A DNA stretch of 64,000 nt from Trichosphaerium sp. ATCC 40318 (Eukaryota > Discosea > Flabellinia > Trichosidae): NCBI GenBank assembly GCA_038496445.1, contig JALMLS010000376.1, forward strand, positions 792,201 through 856,200. The letters run 5' to 3'. Shown in pieces: positions 1 to 9,984 of the stretch; positions within the stretch are counted from its first letter, which is position 1; each line of letters begins with the position of its first letter. A program made the translations under genes and the position numbers. The notes beneath the pieces are model-generated. The model was not told where the DNA came from, searched no databases, and saw nothing but the letters and a program-made list of their open reading frames with translations.

Positions 1-115
1 GTGAGAGGTAAGGGATCTTAGTGCCATGTCGCCATAGCGTTGTTGATACTATGCTCTACTCCACATCGATTGTAAGGCTAAAGAAGTGTACTGACTGACA
101 TTTTTTGACACGAAG
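1..115. other. upstream leader, no gene seen
   Basis: Short stretch before the phosphatase start. I see no convincing open frame or RNA signature. It presumably holds the promoter of the downstream gene and possibly the tail of a gene outside the window. Confidence 0.3.
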
Positions 116-924
116 ATGGCAACGAAGAAGAGCGTGGTATTTGTATGCTTGGGGAACATTTGCAGGTCGCCCATGGCAGAAATAGGTAACGAAGTGTAAC
201 TATAGTTACAATAATTAACACAGTGCAGTGATGCGATGGAAGGTTAAAGCCAGAGGTGTTGAAAACGAATGGGAAATAGATTCTGCTGGAACTGCCGCAT
301 ACCACGTTGGAGACTCACCAGATAGCCGCAGCGTATCTGTACTGCGCCAAGTATAATTAAAAAAACAACTAACGCTCGCTACAGACCTGTAAGAAGATGA
401 TTGGTAAAGAAATGGCTCCAGTCACCCATAGAGCAAGGTAGAGCAAGTATGCATTGATAGAAACAACGTTAACAAAGTTGTAGACAAGCAAAAAAGAGCG
501 ACTTTAAAAAATTTGATTATGTTCTTTGTATGGACGAGAGTAACCTCGAAGACTTAAAGTACGCTATATCTTCAAGTAAACTATGTGTCAGTGCTGTTTA
601 AGACTGTTTCAGCTTGACATTTATTCAGTGACAGTTTGACACTTACGTCAATTTAGGGCTATTCAACCTTCGGATGGTAAGGCCAAATTGGCTCTTCTTG
701 GATCGTATGACCCAGAGGGAGTCAAAATTGTAGATGGTATGTGGCTGTGGTAAATATTGAAGGTGTTCTTATTGATAATATAGATCCATATTATGGTGGT
801 ATTAACGGCTTCGAGTTTAACGTGCGTTAGTGTTTTATGCTATTTTACTTAATGACTTTTTTTATTCTTTTAGTTTAAACAAATTTGCCGTTGTTGTGAT
901 GCCCTACTCGATGAAGCCAAGTAA
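116..924 (+). CDS. low-molecular-weight protein tyrosine phosphatase
   Basis: Cytosolic phosphatase that removes phosphate from phosphotyrosine in proteins or from small phosphoesters. The first exon reads MATKKSVVFVCLGNICRSPM, which contains the complete P-loop signature (V-C-x-G-N-x-C-R-S, nucleophile Cys about residue 11). A later exon carries DPYYGGINGF, the conserved general-acid loop, followed by a C-terminal helix with an ICRCCDALL run. At least five short GT-AG introns split the gene and give a protein of about 150 residues, the normal family length. The start is the ATG five codons before the first beta strand, as in homologues; the stop is TAA at 922-924. It is the first complete gene and stands alone on the plus strand. 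The intron near 465-490 is the least certain. Family assignment is very secure; substrate is unknown. Confidence 0.9.
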
Positions 925-1087
925 GTACAATTAACTTACTTGAAACAAACAAAATGGGAATGCCCTTGCCAATGGCGCCCAGATAAGGATTCAAAGTGTA
1001 CAAAACACATAAAGTAGCAATTGCATGATATAACCACTTTCAATTTTCTAGAAATTACATAAACCTGTTACTAGCACGTGCTATATT

Positions 1088-1753
1088 TTATTTGGTTGAA
1101 AGAGGTCTAAGTTCACCTTTTACGTAATTTCTTTGCAATTCCAACCTACCAATTACAGACCAACGTTTGTATTCTCCATTTAATTTACCATTTACATAAA
1201 AACAATGAGTCCATAGCCAACCGTTCTTATACATCTCTTTGAACTCTCCTTCTTTTTTACCATTAACAAAAAAGCAATGTGCTGCTAGTTGATTGTTATT
1301 GTACCAACGTTTACATTCTCCTTCTTTTTTACCATTAACGTAACCACACTTTACCATCAATACACCATTCTGAAACCATGCCTTATATTCTCCCTCTTTT
1401 TTATTGTTGACAAAGTAATACTGACGGGAAAGTTGACCAGTTCTATGCCACTCTTTAAACTCTCCATGGTGTTGACCATGGCTCCAACATCCTTGACATT
1501 TAGTATACTGTTTAGTGGTGTATTCATAGTATCTTTCTCGGTGGTGTGATGATCCTTTTCTTTGTGTTTTTATTTGTATTCTTTTCATTTTAATCCATTT
1601 TCCATGTCTTTTTAAATTATGGTCAAACCTTGTTGTTGTTGCTGTTTGCTTTGAGAATAGAGGCCATTTTAAATACATTTCAAAGTCTAAATCAATGATA
1701 TCTAGTTGTAGCTCCATTGGAAGGTTTAACAATCGATTATCACAGTTTTCCAT
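1088..1753 (-). CDS. F-box-like N-terminus plus MORN/YwqK-type repeats, intronless
   Basis: A 221-residue single-exon protein. Residues 10-40 (LPMELQLDI, then YLKWPLFSKQT) look like a degenerate F-box. Residues 95-221 hold about five copies of a 23-residue repeat of the form (K/L)xGEYKxWYxNGxL...YFVNGK, the MORN_2/YwqK-like repeat. Such repeats form an extended beta surface; no enzyme residues are visible. F-box plus MORN architectures are abundant in Marseilleviridae, large DNA viruses of amoebae, and this gene lacks introns whereas its neighbours are full of them, so a viral origin is possible. A paralogue lies at 6548-7453 and a broken fragment near 28200. If the F-box is functional it would recruit a substrate to an SCF ubiquitin ligase, which is inference only. 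Confidence 0.75.
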   Translation of the reverse strand: MENCDNRLLNLPMELQLDIIDLDFEMYLKWPLFSKQTATTTRFDHNLKRHGKWIKMKRIQIKTQRKGSSHHRERYYEYTTKQYTKCQGCWSHGQHHGEFKEWHRTGQLSRQYYFVNNKKEGEYKAWFQNGVLMVKCGYVNGKKEGECKRWYNNNQLAAHCFFVNGKKEGEFKEMYKNGWLWTHCFYVNGKLNGEYKRWSVIGRLELQRNYVKGELRPLSTK

Positions 1754-1997
1754 ACTGCACTATTTAATTTGGCCTTAATTTGATGTAGAGTACTTGGTTT
1801 GATACTTAAAACAGCTAATACACTTGTTTTATTGCCTTGTGTGGGAAAGAGTGTCAGTTGAATGTATTCCCGCAAAAGATGTAGTGCGCAGCAGTGGAGT
1901 TACTTACAAGTAAACGTAAACTATGTTTGACCAAAAGGCCTGGCTCAAATATTGGCTGTAGCGAAAAATAGAAGTACACGTTTTTTTTATTTTCGTT

Positions 1998-3268
1998 TTA
2001 CTCATCTGGGTTGTCTTTTGGAACTTCTTTCTTTGGCTTCTTTGATTTCTTCTTTTTTGTACTTTTACTATTACTCCTATCCTTCTTCTTTTTCGATGTC
2101 TCTTCAGATTCATCTTGATCGCTTTCCTCTTCCTTGTTCATGAGTACAGGTGATCTCTAAAATTTAATCAAAAAGCAAATCAGTAAAGCAGGCTTTACTG
2201 TAGCGCTTAGCTATTTTTGGACTTACATTCCCTCCGTAACTTTCTTCCAAGTTGTCGTCATCAATGAACTCGTTCAGTTTTTTATGAAGTGAACTAGGGC
2301 TTCCTGATATCCAGTGAAACTTGCTTTTTGTGTCTGATGCCATGAACGGTGTTAACAACTAAACAATACTAAGCGACTCGAAGCTTTCTAATAGCGCCGC
2401 ATACTGTGTAGAAAAAACTAAGCCACCACGGTGCTTGTAATACTAATCCAGCACCAAGCCTATTTGGGTAGTTGTTTTGCAACAAGTTCAGAGAATCTTG
2501 AGCAACTCTTCTTCCATCAGGAGAACTAGCTCTATTTCCAAAGTCTTACACACGTGTTATTATTTGGCCATTATTTTTTGTATTATTAAATGCTTACCAG
2601 AGAAGTCAAGAACCCAGCATAGCGTCTCAACGCCTTCTTCCATCGCTAGAGAAGAGTCAGTAATACTAAACTTCCAAAACAAGCAAGATTTAATAGTTTT
2701 TAAATCGTACAGGCAATTGCTTCTTCCAAAGTCCAAACTAAGAATTTTATTCTGACTGTTGGGATTAAAGGTAAGCGGGTGTTTATCTTTTGGGGTTTTA
2801 TTACCTTCATAAGGATGTGGGTTATAAGCTCCTGGTTTTATGTAAACAATAGGCCTTCCTGATAGATCTACGCCGTTTCTATACATTGTACCGAGATCCT
2901 AAGGTGTAGTTTTAATAAACAAAAAATGTAATAAATGCGTGTATGCGTACTAAAACAGGTTGAATGTCCGCCTGTGTTATTTTATGAGGCGAAAACGAGC
3001 TACGCCACTGAAGTGATTCTAAAAGCAACTTTTCGGCTTTTATAACGCTCCAATCGCGTGCGCTTAGGTATCTGATCAAGCAGTCGGTACCGAAACGGAC
3101 TGTAAGCGGTACATTCTACAAATTAACTAAAAAATACGTGATACACTTACTGAGCCACTCTTCAAACCCTTTGGCCTCATCAGAAGAGAAAATACTCTCA
3201 CGAAATACACCAAGTATTTTTTTCTGTTTGTCGCTCAATTCGGGACTTGCAACCTTCTTTACTTCCAT
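1998..3268 (-). CDS. CRAL-TRIO (SEC14-like) lipid-binding protein with lysine-rich tail
   Basis: Spliced minus-strand gene starting MEVKKVASPELSDKQKKIL. The next exons read VRFGTDCLIRYLSARDWSV (CRAL-TRIO N-terminal helices), then DLSGRPIVYIKPGAYNPHP, RIKFLVWTLEEAIA, EEGVETLCWVLDFSG, LNLLQNNYPNRLG with APWW, and finally KSKFHWISG with LEESYGGN. These are the successive blocks of a SEC14 lipid-exchange domain, complete to its last strand. The final exon adds an acidic and lysine-rich tail (SKKKKDRSNSKSTKKKKSKK) ending at TAA 1998-2000. Family members bind phosphatidylinositol or other hydrophobic ligands and move them between membranes. At least six introns are inferred from GT-AG sites that restore the frame. 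The tail may give nuclear targeting or membrane attachment, which is inference. Confidence 0.85.
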
Positions 3269-3584
3269 CTACAGTTGTTCTACTTGGCAATAATGGCTTT
3301 ACTTCCAATAAGGCTTAAATACGTTGACTACACGTGATACGAGATAGCAGCGTAAGAAACCGTACACTGTGCTACTAGTGACCGAAAGAAATGAATAACA
3401 AGCGATTTGGACAGTTACTAATTTTACATTGTTCAACGCCATAAAAACAGCGTTAAAATGCTACCAAACGACTTTCCGCGCGTAGGATAGCTCATTGCAA
3501 GTATTTACACGAAGTTCCATTACAAAAAACTCGGTAGAAAAATTCCGCCGAGCAGTCTTCCATTTTATTCGCTAGTGTCATTGT

Positions 3585-6188
3585 ATGAGCCCTACAGCAC
3601 TTGGAACACGTAATTTAATGACTCCCGGTCCTCGCAAGGAGCGGCTATCTAAGAAAAGGCGTTTGAACCCGGTAAAAAGGGCTTGTACTTCTTGCCGTTC
3701 AAAACACGTTAAATGCGATGGAGAAATGCCGTGTGCTCGATGCGTGATAAAGGATCTAAAATGCGTGTATGCGAAACCGAAGAAAAGAGGGCCAGTACTA
3801 GGTATGCACTCTTAGGACTCTTGATAAACGTATCAAGCTCAATACACGCGTTAAGGCCGGCGAGCGAAAAAAAACGACGAATTACAACAGCTTCGAGCTA
3901 AACTGGCTCTACAAAATAGTGAAACACAGTACTGGCGTTCAATGTATGAGAAGTCAAGTAAAAATAAGGTGAGTGGCGCTCAAACCGGTTTTTTTCTTAA
4001 TCTTTAAAGACAACTATCTGGCAACTGTCAGAGCACCTCTCAATAACTTCAGATATTGGCAAGTGGATCAATTCATACACTCAACTATTGATGCCTTGTT
4101 TCGTACGTCAACATCTGCGTTATGACCGAGAAAGGAAAAAAACCGTTTGAAATATTCTTCGTATTGTTTATTGTTTATTGTTTTGGTTACACCTTTGTTA
4201 TAGGGTGTACCTATTCGGCAATGGACGCCCGAAACTGTTATTGAGACATTTAAAAACAACACTTGTATGTAAGCGATATCTTAAAGTCATCTAACGTTTA
4301 TAAAAAGCTTGGTCTGTCGATCCTCAAATATTTGAGCTCTTGGCTATTTTGGCTCTTGGTGCACGCAAGGCAGGATCTAAAGAACCTGCAAAACACTTTG
4401 CAAAGATGTGTAAAGAAGTATGTGGGAACTTGGGAAACACAAAACATCCTTGTATAGCAGGCAAGCTCACTCACCATAGCTTAGGGTTTTTTTATTAAAT
4501 TATCCGCTTACTTTACACAAAAGGAGGTTTTATTCTCATAAGCGATTATGATTTTTTGGAGGGACAACTAAAATCAAGCACTGAGTACAAATCGAAGGGC
4601 CTAGGTTCGTTTTTTTCGTTGTGCAACAAGTTGTGGTTTTGGGAGCTAATTAAAAAACACGTGTAGAAATGATAAAGCTTCTGCTCAGTGATCCTTCTTA
4701 TTCAAATGACATGATGTCGTTAGAATATTTGAAAACAATAGAAAGACGTTGTAGGGTATTTACACCACTCATATTTACGGATAGGTACGTCTAGCGATAA
4801 AATATCAGCAAACTATGTCACTAATCTTTGTCACAAAAAAAAAGACCAAAAGCCTTAAAATCTTTAACAGAGATTGGAGAGGAAATAGGACCTTTTATTG
4901 ATAATGCGAGTTCTGTGAGTGTACCTGATGGTATTCAAGTAATGTGGTGCATCGTGGGAAAGGTATAAGTTGACATTCAGACTTATAAACGCGTTAACTA
5001 TTACAGATATGGATGATGATTTCTGAGCAAATGGAAACGCCTCCTAATAGCACAGCACCGGTCGGTTTCCGCTTAAAGTCTTTGGTACCATTTATTGATT
5101 ATTTCGTTATCTCTGATGAAACGATAGTCTGAGAATCAATTTGCACAGTACCTCTATGAGATATCAAGAGTTAAAGAATTTGCAAAACAAATATTTAAAG
5201 AATCGCACAACAATTTTAAGGTTATCTGGTCGAATGCTTGCGAGTTTATTGCTGCTCTCATTTACTTTGCTGGAGGTCATATTACAGAAGGAATTAAGGT
5301 AAAGAAATATTAATCTCGTTAAACCTCATGTTTGTTTTTCACGTGAAACCCACGTGGGTCGTTGGTTTTTTTTTGTCATTTAATTAATACTTTGTTGCCA
5401 TCAAGCGTGGAAAAGTTGTGTTCAATGCAATCGTTAGAGAACCAGTTCTACAAGATAACTGTCCTGGTTTTATGTGTATGATATATGATATTTGCCAAAT
5501 GGGTATTATTGGGAAAGACAGTAGTTTCTTCATTGAGGTGGGTGTTAGAAATCGATTAAAGCACTAAAAATTTTTTTTGGTCTGAACTCACATTCTCAAA
5601 CTGATTACTGTGCAGGGTATAAGTTATTTGTACAATGAATATAAGACAGCCAAGGAATTGATCAAGTATGTTATATTCTTATTACGCATCTACATTGTTT
5701 CTTTTTGTGTTACTTATTTGTTCTACAAAGGTCCCTTTTGTCTCTGGCAGATAGTACAGGCTTAGTTTACAATAAAGCACTCATAGTTGATGAGATATTC
5801 AATCTTTCTCCTTCCGATTCTCCCTCTTCAATAGAGGAAATGCGTATTGATGATAAATCACCACAAAGGTTCGTGGAGAGATCTTTGCCCACAAGAATTA
5901 GAAGACTGTTAACTTATCCTTTTTTTAAGTTTTCCTGTGCTTGACGCTACAATGACATCTGGATCTACAACACTTTCAAATTCTTCAGGAAAGAATCGAC
6001 TAGTACAGGAGTTTATACAACTACCAACAGATTATTCATTGCCAACACAGTTTGATACAGATGCATGGTTTGTTGATGAATTTAGGCCAGCATCAAAAGG
6101 TCAAGATGTTTTGCTTCATGGTGATGAGTTGGGGTTTTCATGTATCACATCTGAGGGACATGATCAATGTGACTTGTTCTCACCATGA
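3585..6188 (+). CDS. Zn(II)2Cys6 binuclear cluster transcription factor
   Basis: Exon 1 contains RACTSCRSKHVKCDGEMPC followed by ARCVIKDLKCVY, a perfect C-x2-C-x6-C-x5-C-x2-C-x6-C zinc cluster that binds CGG-type DNA half sites in known members. A PKKRGP linker and a predicted coiled coil (KKNDELQQLRAKLALQNSE) follow, the usual dimerisation layout. The rest, over about ten exons, is a helical middle region (for example IFELLAILALGARKAG) and ends DELGFSCITSEGHDQCDLF before TGA. AATAAA lies directly after the stop. The intron after the zinc cluster (3806-3870) is set by frame. The factor at 61352-63951 shares the zinc cluster, the KKRGP/QKRGP linker and the GAR-AG helix, so the two are paralogues. 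Nuclear DNA binding is expected; the target is unknown. Confidence 0.85.
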
Positions 6189-6547
6189 AATAAAAACTTG
6201 TACGATAGCCCAAAAAAGAGTGTAAATAAAACAAAGCTGTAAAAAAACTGTTTTGAAGGTGTTATGCTAGTCCATTTCTTTATTTTAGTATCTTATAAAT
6301 ATTGATGTGTTCGCTTCTCAACAAAGTCAGTTATGTATAAAGTGCAACCTTGACAGACAGTTGTTATCAAAAATGTGATAAAAATCATCGTAAAGATGAC
6401 AATTTCTAGAGTATAATTTATAGTGTCGATTTAACATTGTCTAGGTATGAGATATATTCGCACGAAAGCGGCCATATTCAGAGGTCAATGATGTTGAGAT
6501 TGCATAGAAAGATTAACCTGGGAAACCAACATGCTCCTTATATTGTT

Positions 6548-7453
6548 TCAACTATCTTTTTCATACTTCCCCTCATCAACGTTACCTTGAATGTAGTAGT
6601 ATTGTGCTATCAAAGTGCCTTTTTCATTCCACTCATTGAACTCTCCTTCAAGCTTACCCTCGACATAGTGATTTTGCACCCTCAATTGGCTGCTTTCATA
6701 CCATTCCTTATACTCTCCTACAAGCTTACCTTTGACATAGTAACATTGCATACTCAAGCTACCATTTTTGTACCACTCCCTATGCTCACCTTGTCGCTTG
6801 CCATTTTTATAAGAGCCTTGCCTTAACAAACTACCACAGTATCTATAAAACTGCTTGTACTCTCCGTCAAGTATAGCATTAATATAATAGTATTGTTTGC
6901 GCAAAACACCGTCATACCAAATCTTGTATTCTCCATCAAGAAAGCCATTAACGTACGAGCATTTCTTTCTCAATTTCCCTTTACTATACTCTTTGTACTC
7001 TCCATCAAGTCTTCCAGAAAAATAGGAGTAATGCTTAACCAAGGTACCATGAATATCACACCACTCTTTGTACTCTCCATTAAGTTCGCCATTGGAGTAG
7101 AAACAATGTTTAAGCAATGTACCATGAACACACCACTCTTTGTACTCTCCATCAAGCTCACCATTGGTGTAGTAGCATTGTTTAATCAATTTGCTATTAT
7201 AATACAAATACTTATACTCTTTATACTCTCCTTCAAGTTCACCGTTAACAAAGTAACATTTCTCGGTCATAATATAGGTATTTCCTAGCCCATGCCAAAA
7301 TCCGTTTTGTATTCCAAGCCACTTTCCACGTTTTCGCAGATCTTTATTGAACCTAGTCGCTGTAGCTGTTTGTTTAGATAAAATTGGCATTTTGAGGTAT
7401 ACTTCCATGTCCATATCGGTTATATCCAACTGTATCTCCACAGGAAGTTGCAA
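6548..7453 (-). CDS. MORN/YwqK-type repeat protein with F-box-like N-terminus, possible lost start
   Basis: Single open frame of about 300 residues. It begins LPVEIQLDITDMDMEVYL with LSKQTATATRF, the same degenerate F-box block as the gene at 1088-1753, then carries about nine repeats of the form LDGEYKEWxxxGxLxKxxxYxNG. No introns. Oddity: the frame has no ATG before the F-box-like block. Reading upstream gives codons TCG AAA TGT TGC and then an in-frame TAG, while an ATG nearby (about 7474) is in another frame. The first in-frame ATG lies inside the block (MDMEVYL). So either a tiny upstream exon supplies the start, translation begins internally, or the start codon has been lost. Like its paralogue it resembles Marseilleviridae F-box/MORN proteins. 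Possible decaying or recently transferred gene. Confidence 0.7.
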   Translation of the reverse strand: MQLPVEIQLDITDMDMEVYLKMPILSKQTATATRFNKDLRKRGKWLGIQNGFWHGLGNTYIMTEKCYFVNGELEGEYKEYKYLYYNSKLIKQCYYTNGELDGEYKEWCVHGTLLKHCFYSNGELNGEYKEWCDIHGTLVKHYSYFSGRLDGEYKEYSKGKLRKKCSYVNGFLDGEYKIWYDGVLRKQYYYINAILDGEYKQFYRYCGSLLRQGSYKNGKRQGEHREWYKNGSLSMQCYYVKGKLVGEYKEWYESSQLRVQNHYVEGKLEGEFNEWNEKGTLIAQYYYIQGNVDEGKYEKDS

Positions 7454-7726
7454 CAGAAAGCAACATTTCGATTTTGGAGCTTTTTTCTACGTTGTAATTT
7501 AGCATGTAGTATAGCTTGTTTTACACTATTATCACCTTAAACATTGCTGATAATCACTTGATTACTCTATTGGTGCTCAAGGTATGCGTGACTAGCGGAA
7601 AACAGTCGTGATGCGTAGCTAATGCGTCAGGAACGGTGCAGTGGTAGAAATATGCGAGTGCTAAGACAAGGTGACCTTTAAGTCTACCCAGTATAGCTGT
7701 TAGCTGTGAGTGTAAAGAATACCTAC

Positions 7727-9768
7727 ATGAGTGAAAAGGCGATGAGCAATACCAACGAGTGCTTACTAACACAAAATTATGATATTTTACACGAGATTTT
7801 GGGCCTTTTACCGGCAAAACAATTGTGTTCCCTTGCTTGCGTGTCTAAGTACCTCAGGGAGGTATCGGAATCTCCGTATTTTTGGAAAAGGTAGAACTAA
7901 AATGGTTTTTTCCTTTAAAACGCTGTAACTAATTTATCTAACAATTCTGACGCCAGATTACTTATAAATTTACACAAAGAAGGAGAATGGAGCCACGTTA
8001 GCCAGTTTTTCGTTAGAAACCATAAAATGACGTATCTCGCATGGCGTACGTCTCATACGTACGTATGGGGTCTAACAGGCACGTCGTCGAACGTACATAA
8101 ATCAGCCTCCTTAAACTGAAATTAGGAAATTCACGATTGGGCATGGAACTTGATCAAAAACGCCAAAAAGTACCACTGCGTTTAACAACAGAAACGACAT
8201 TTAAAAAATGTGGTATGTTTTCTTGCAAGTTCAAGAGTTTTTTTTACTGCACGTGATAAATCAACGTGATGCCAAATTTCATCATTTTTTGTTGGCAATT
8301 TGTTTATGGGATTTTTTTTAGAGCCTTCTCATGAGTATGGTGGTTGTGCAGTTGATATTGATAGTTGTGGTTGGGCATGGGGATCAATATATAAAGAGTA
8401 TGTGGTTCTTTTTGTCTTTTTTTTGTTTGTATAACTTATGTGTTCTTAGAGACAAACCTGTCAGAATTGACATTGGTAAAGATACATACAATGTTAAAAA
8501 AGTCGCAATGGGTCATAATGTCCTTGCTTTGGTTACTCTTACAGGTGGTAAGCTAACTTAAAATTTACTGCACATAATATTGTTTTGACATTTTTAAATT
8601 GAATGTAACACTTTGGTATTGTAGATGCTTACTATTGGCACGGTGATGGCTGGAAAGATGTTAGAGCGTGCGTACTATATTTTTGTGTTAACACCGTAAC
8701 AAGTGTGTTGGTTAAAACCTGATGATACCTTGCCTTTTGAAGAGAGGTCACTTATCGTTTCCCTAAAATTACAACTTGATGTGCAAACAAAAAAACTTAA
8801 TTTCAGTGCTTTCTGACCCGTGTTATTGATTACCAAGGTTTTTTTTTCACTAATAAATTGTTTATAGGGAGCACGACAAGTATAAAGGCGAAAAATTTGT
8901 TTCTTGTTGTTGCACTGCATTTTGCTCTGTATTTCTTACAGAAACAAATAAAGTGATATCATTAAATTTATGGGCACATAAAGAAGATATAGTAAGCGAA
9001 ATGCCAAAAGATGATCCTGGTGTACACCTTGCTCAAAATTATGATGAACCTTTGATCTTGACTAAAAATGGTGTGTTATATTGTAAGGACAGAAAGTTTG
9101 CTGAACAAGGGATTACACAAGTAAGATTGCACTTTTTCTTTTTTACTTTTGTTGAGCTTTCCTCTCACTATATCAAACTTAGATGTCAGGTTCTTCAGGT
9201 CATTTTGGTTATGTAACTAAGGATCGTACATTATTTTTTACTGGACAGAACGGAATGGGACAGGTATGGCGCGAACTGAAAGAGCCAATGACTTGCAGTT
9301 TGTTGTAACGTCAAGAAACAACTGTACTTACTATTTTTGATCGTGTAGTGTGGTGTTATAAGTACTGAATTTGTTGATGAGCCAATGATTTGTCAGCATT
9401 TTACTAATAATGTACTTAAAGTCACATGTGGTGCAGAATGGCATGGTGGAGGTAAATTTAAATAATTTTTGAGTTATTCTTGTTTTTTTTTGTTGATTAA
9501 GTTCTACTCTCTAGCTGGTACAACAGTACTCACGACAGATCATAAAATATATAATTTTGGATGGTGCCCAGATGGGGTAAACAAAACACCTAAACTACAA
9601 GAAGAGTTTGTTGATAGGTAAGTGTTTTGTAAAGGTTCTTTATGTTTATTAAATACTTAATGTATATGAAGGTATGTGCTTGACGTGACAAGAGGAGAAG
9701 ACTACATAACGGCTATAGTCACAAGTATACCAAGAAATGTATTAGGGCCGTGCAGACCATACAACTAA
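7727..9768 (+). CDS. F-box protein with RCC1-like beta-propeller
   Basis: Exon 1 starts at ATG 7727 and encodes an F-box: YDILHEILGLLPAKQL, then ACVSKYLREVSESPYFWKR. Later exons carry RCC1-type blades: YVWGLTGTSS joined to NSRLGMELDQKRQKVPLRL, GCAVDIDSCGWAWGS, GHNVLALVTLTG, DAYYWHGDGWKDV, LFFTGQNGMGQ, TCGAEWHGG and TTDHKIYNFGW. About ten short introns interrupt it, several ending in tag. The stop is TAA 9766-9768 with AATAAA right behind. F-box plus RCC1 proteins are substrate-recognition subunits of SCF ubiquitin ligases; the propeller would bind the target. The blades are divergent, so the exact number (about 6-7) needs a profile search. A second F-box propeller fusion, with NHL repeats, sits at 40816-42392. 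Confidence 0.8.
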
Positions 9769-9984
9769 CAAATAAAGTTGCTTTAACTTATAGCTTAAAG
9801 TACAACCTTGTATGTTCTTTCTTTTATGATTGAGCATCAACATTCAATTTTTCTGAATAATAATCAAGTGTTCTTTCAAGATATTCCTGGTAGCTAACTT
9901 AACATTGTGATAATTTTTTATTTTGTTGAAGTAACGTTATGTGCGTTGTAGGGTATATTAACACGTTATGTAATACTTTTAAAG
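9769..9984. other. intergenic, probable first exon of the FAD oxidoreductase not resolved
   Basis: Begins with the AATAAA of the F-box/RCC1 gene. An ATG at 9826 opens about 20 codons (MIEHQHSIFLNNN) ending in a gtagct donor, but it does not join in phase to the Rossmann exon, so I do not claim it. Confidence 0.25.

Noticed and set aside
6437-6826. Long plus-strand open frame rich in Ile/Leu/Phe
   Set aside because: It is the antisense of the MORN-type gene at 6548-7453, whose regular repeat makes the opposite strand open. The same applies to 6893-7288 and 1289-1549.
1088-7453. YwqK-like repeats as a toxin-antitoxin antitoxin
   Set aside because: The repeat name comes from bacterial annotation. 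There is no partner toxin and the F-box-like N-terminus points to a repeat scaffold instead.
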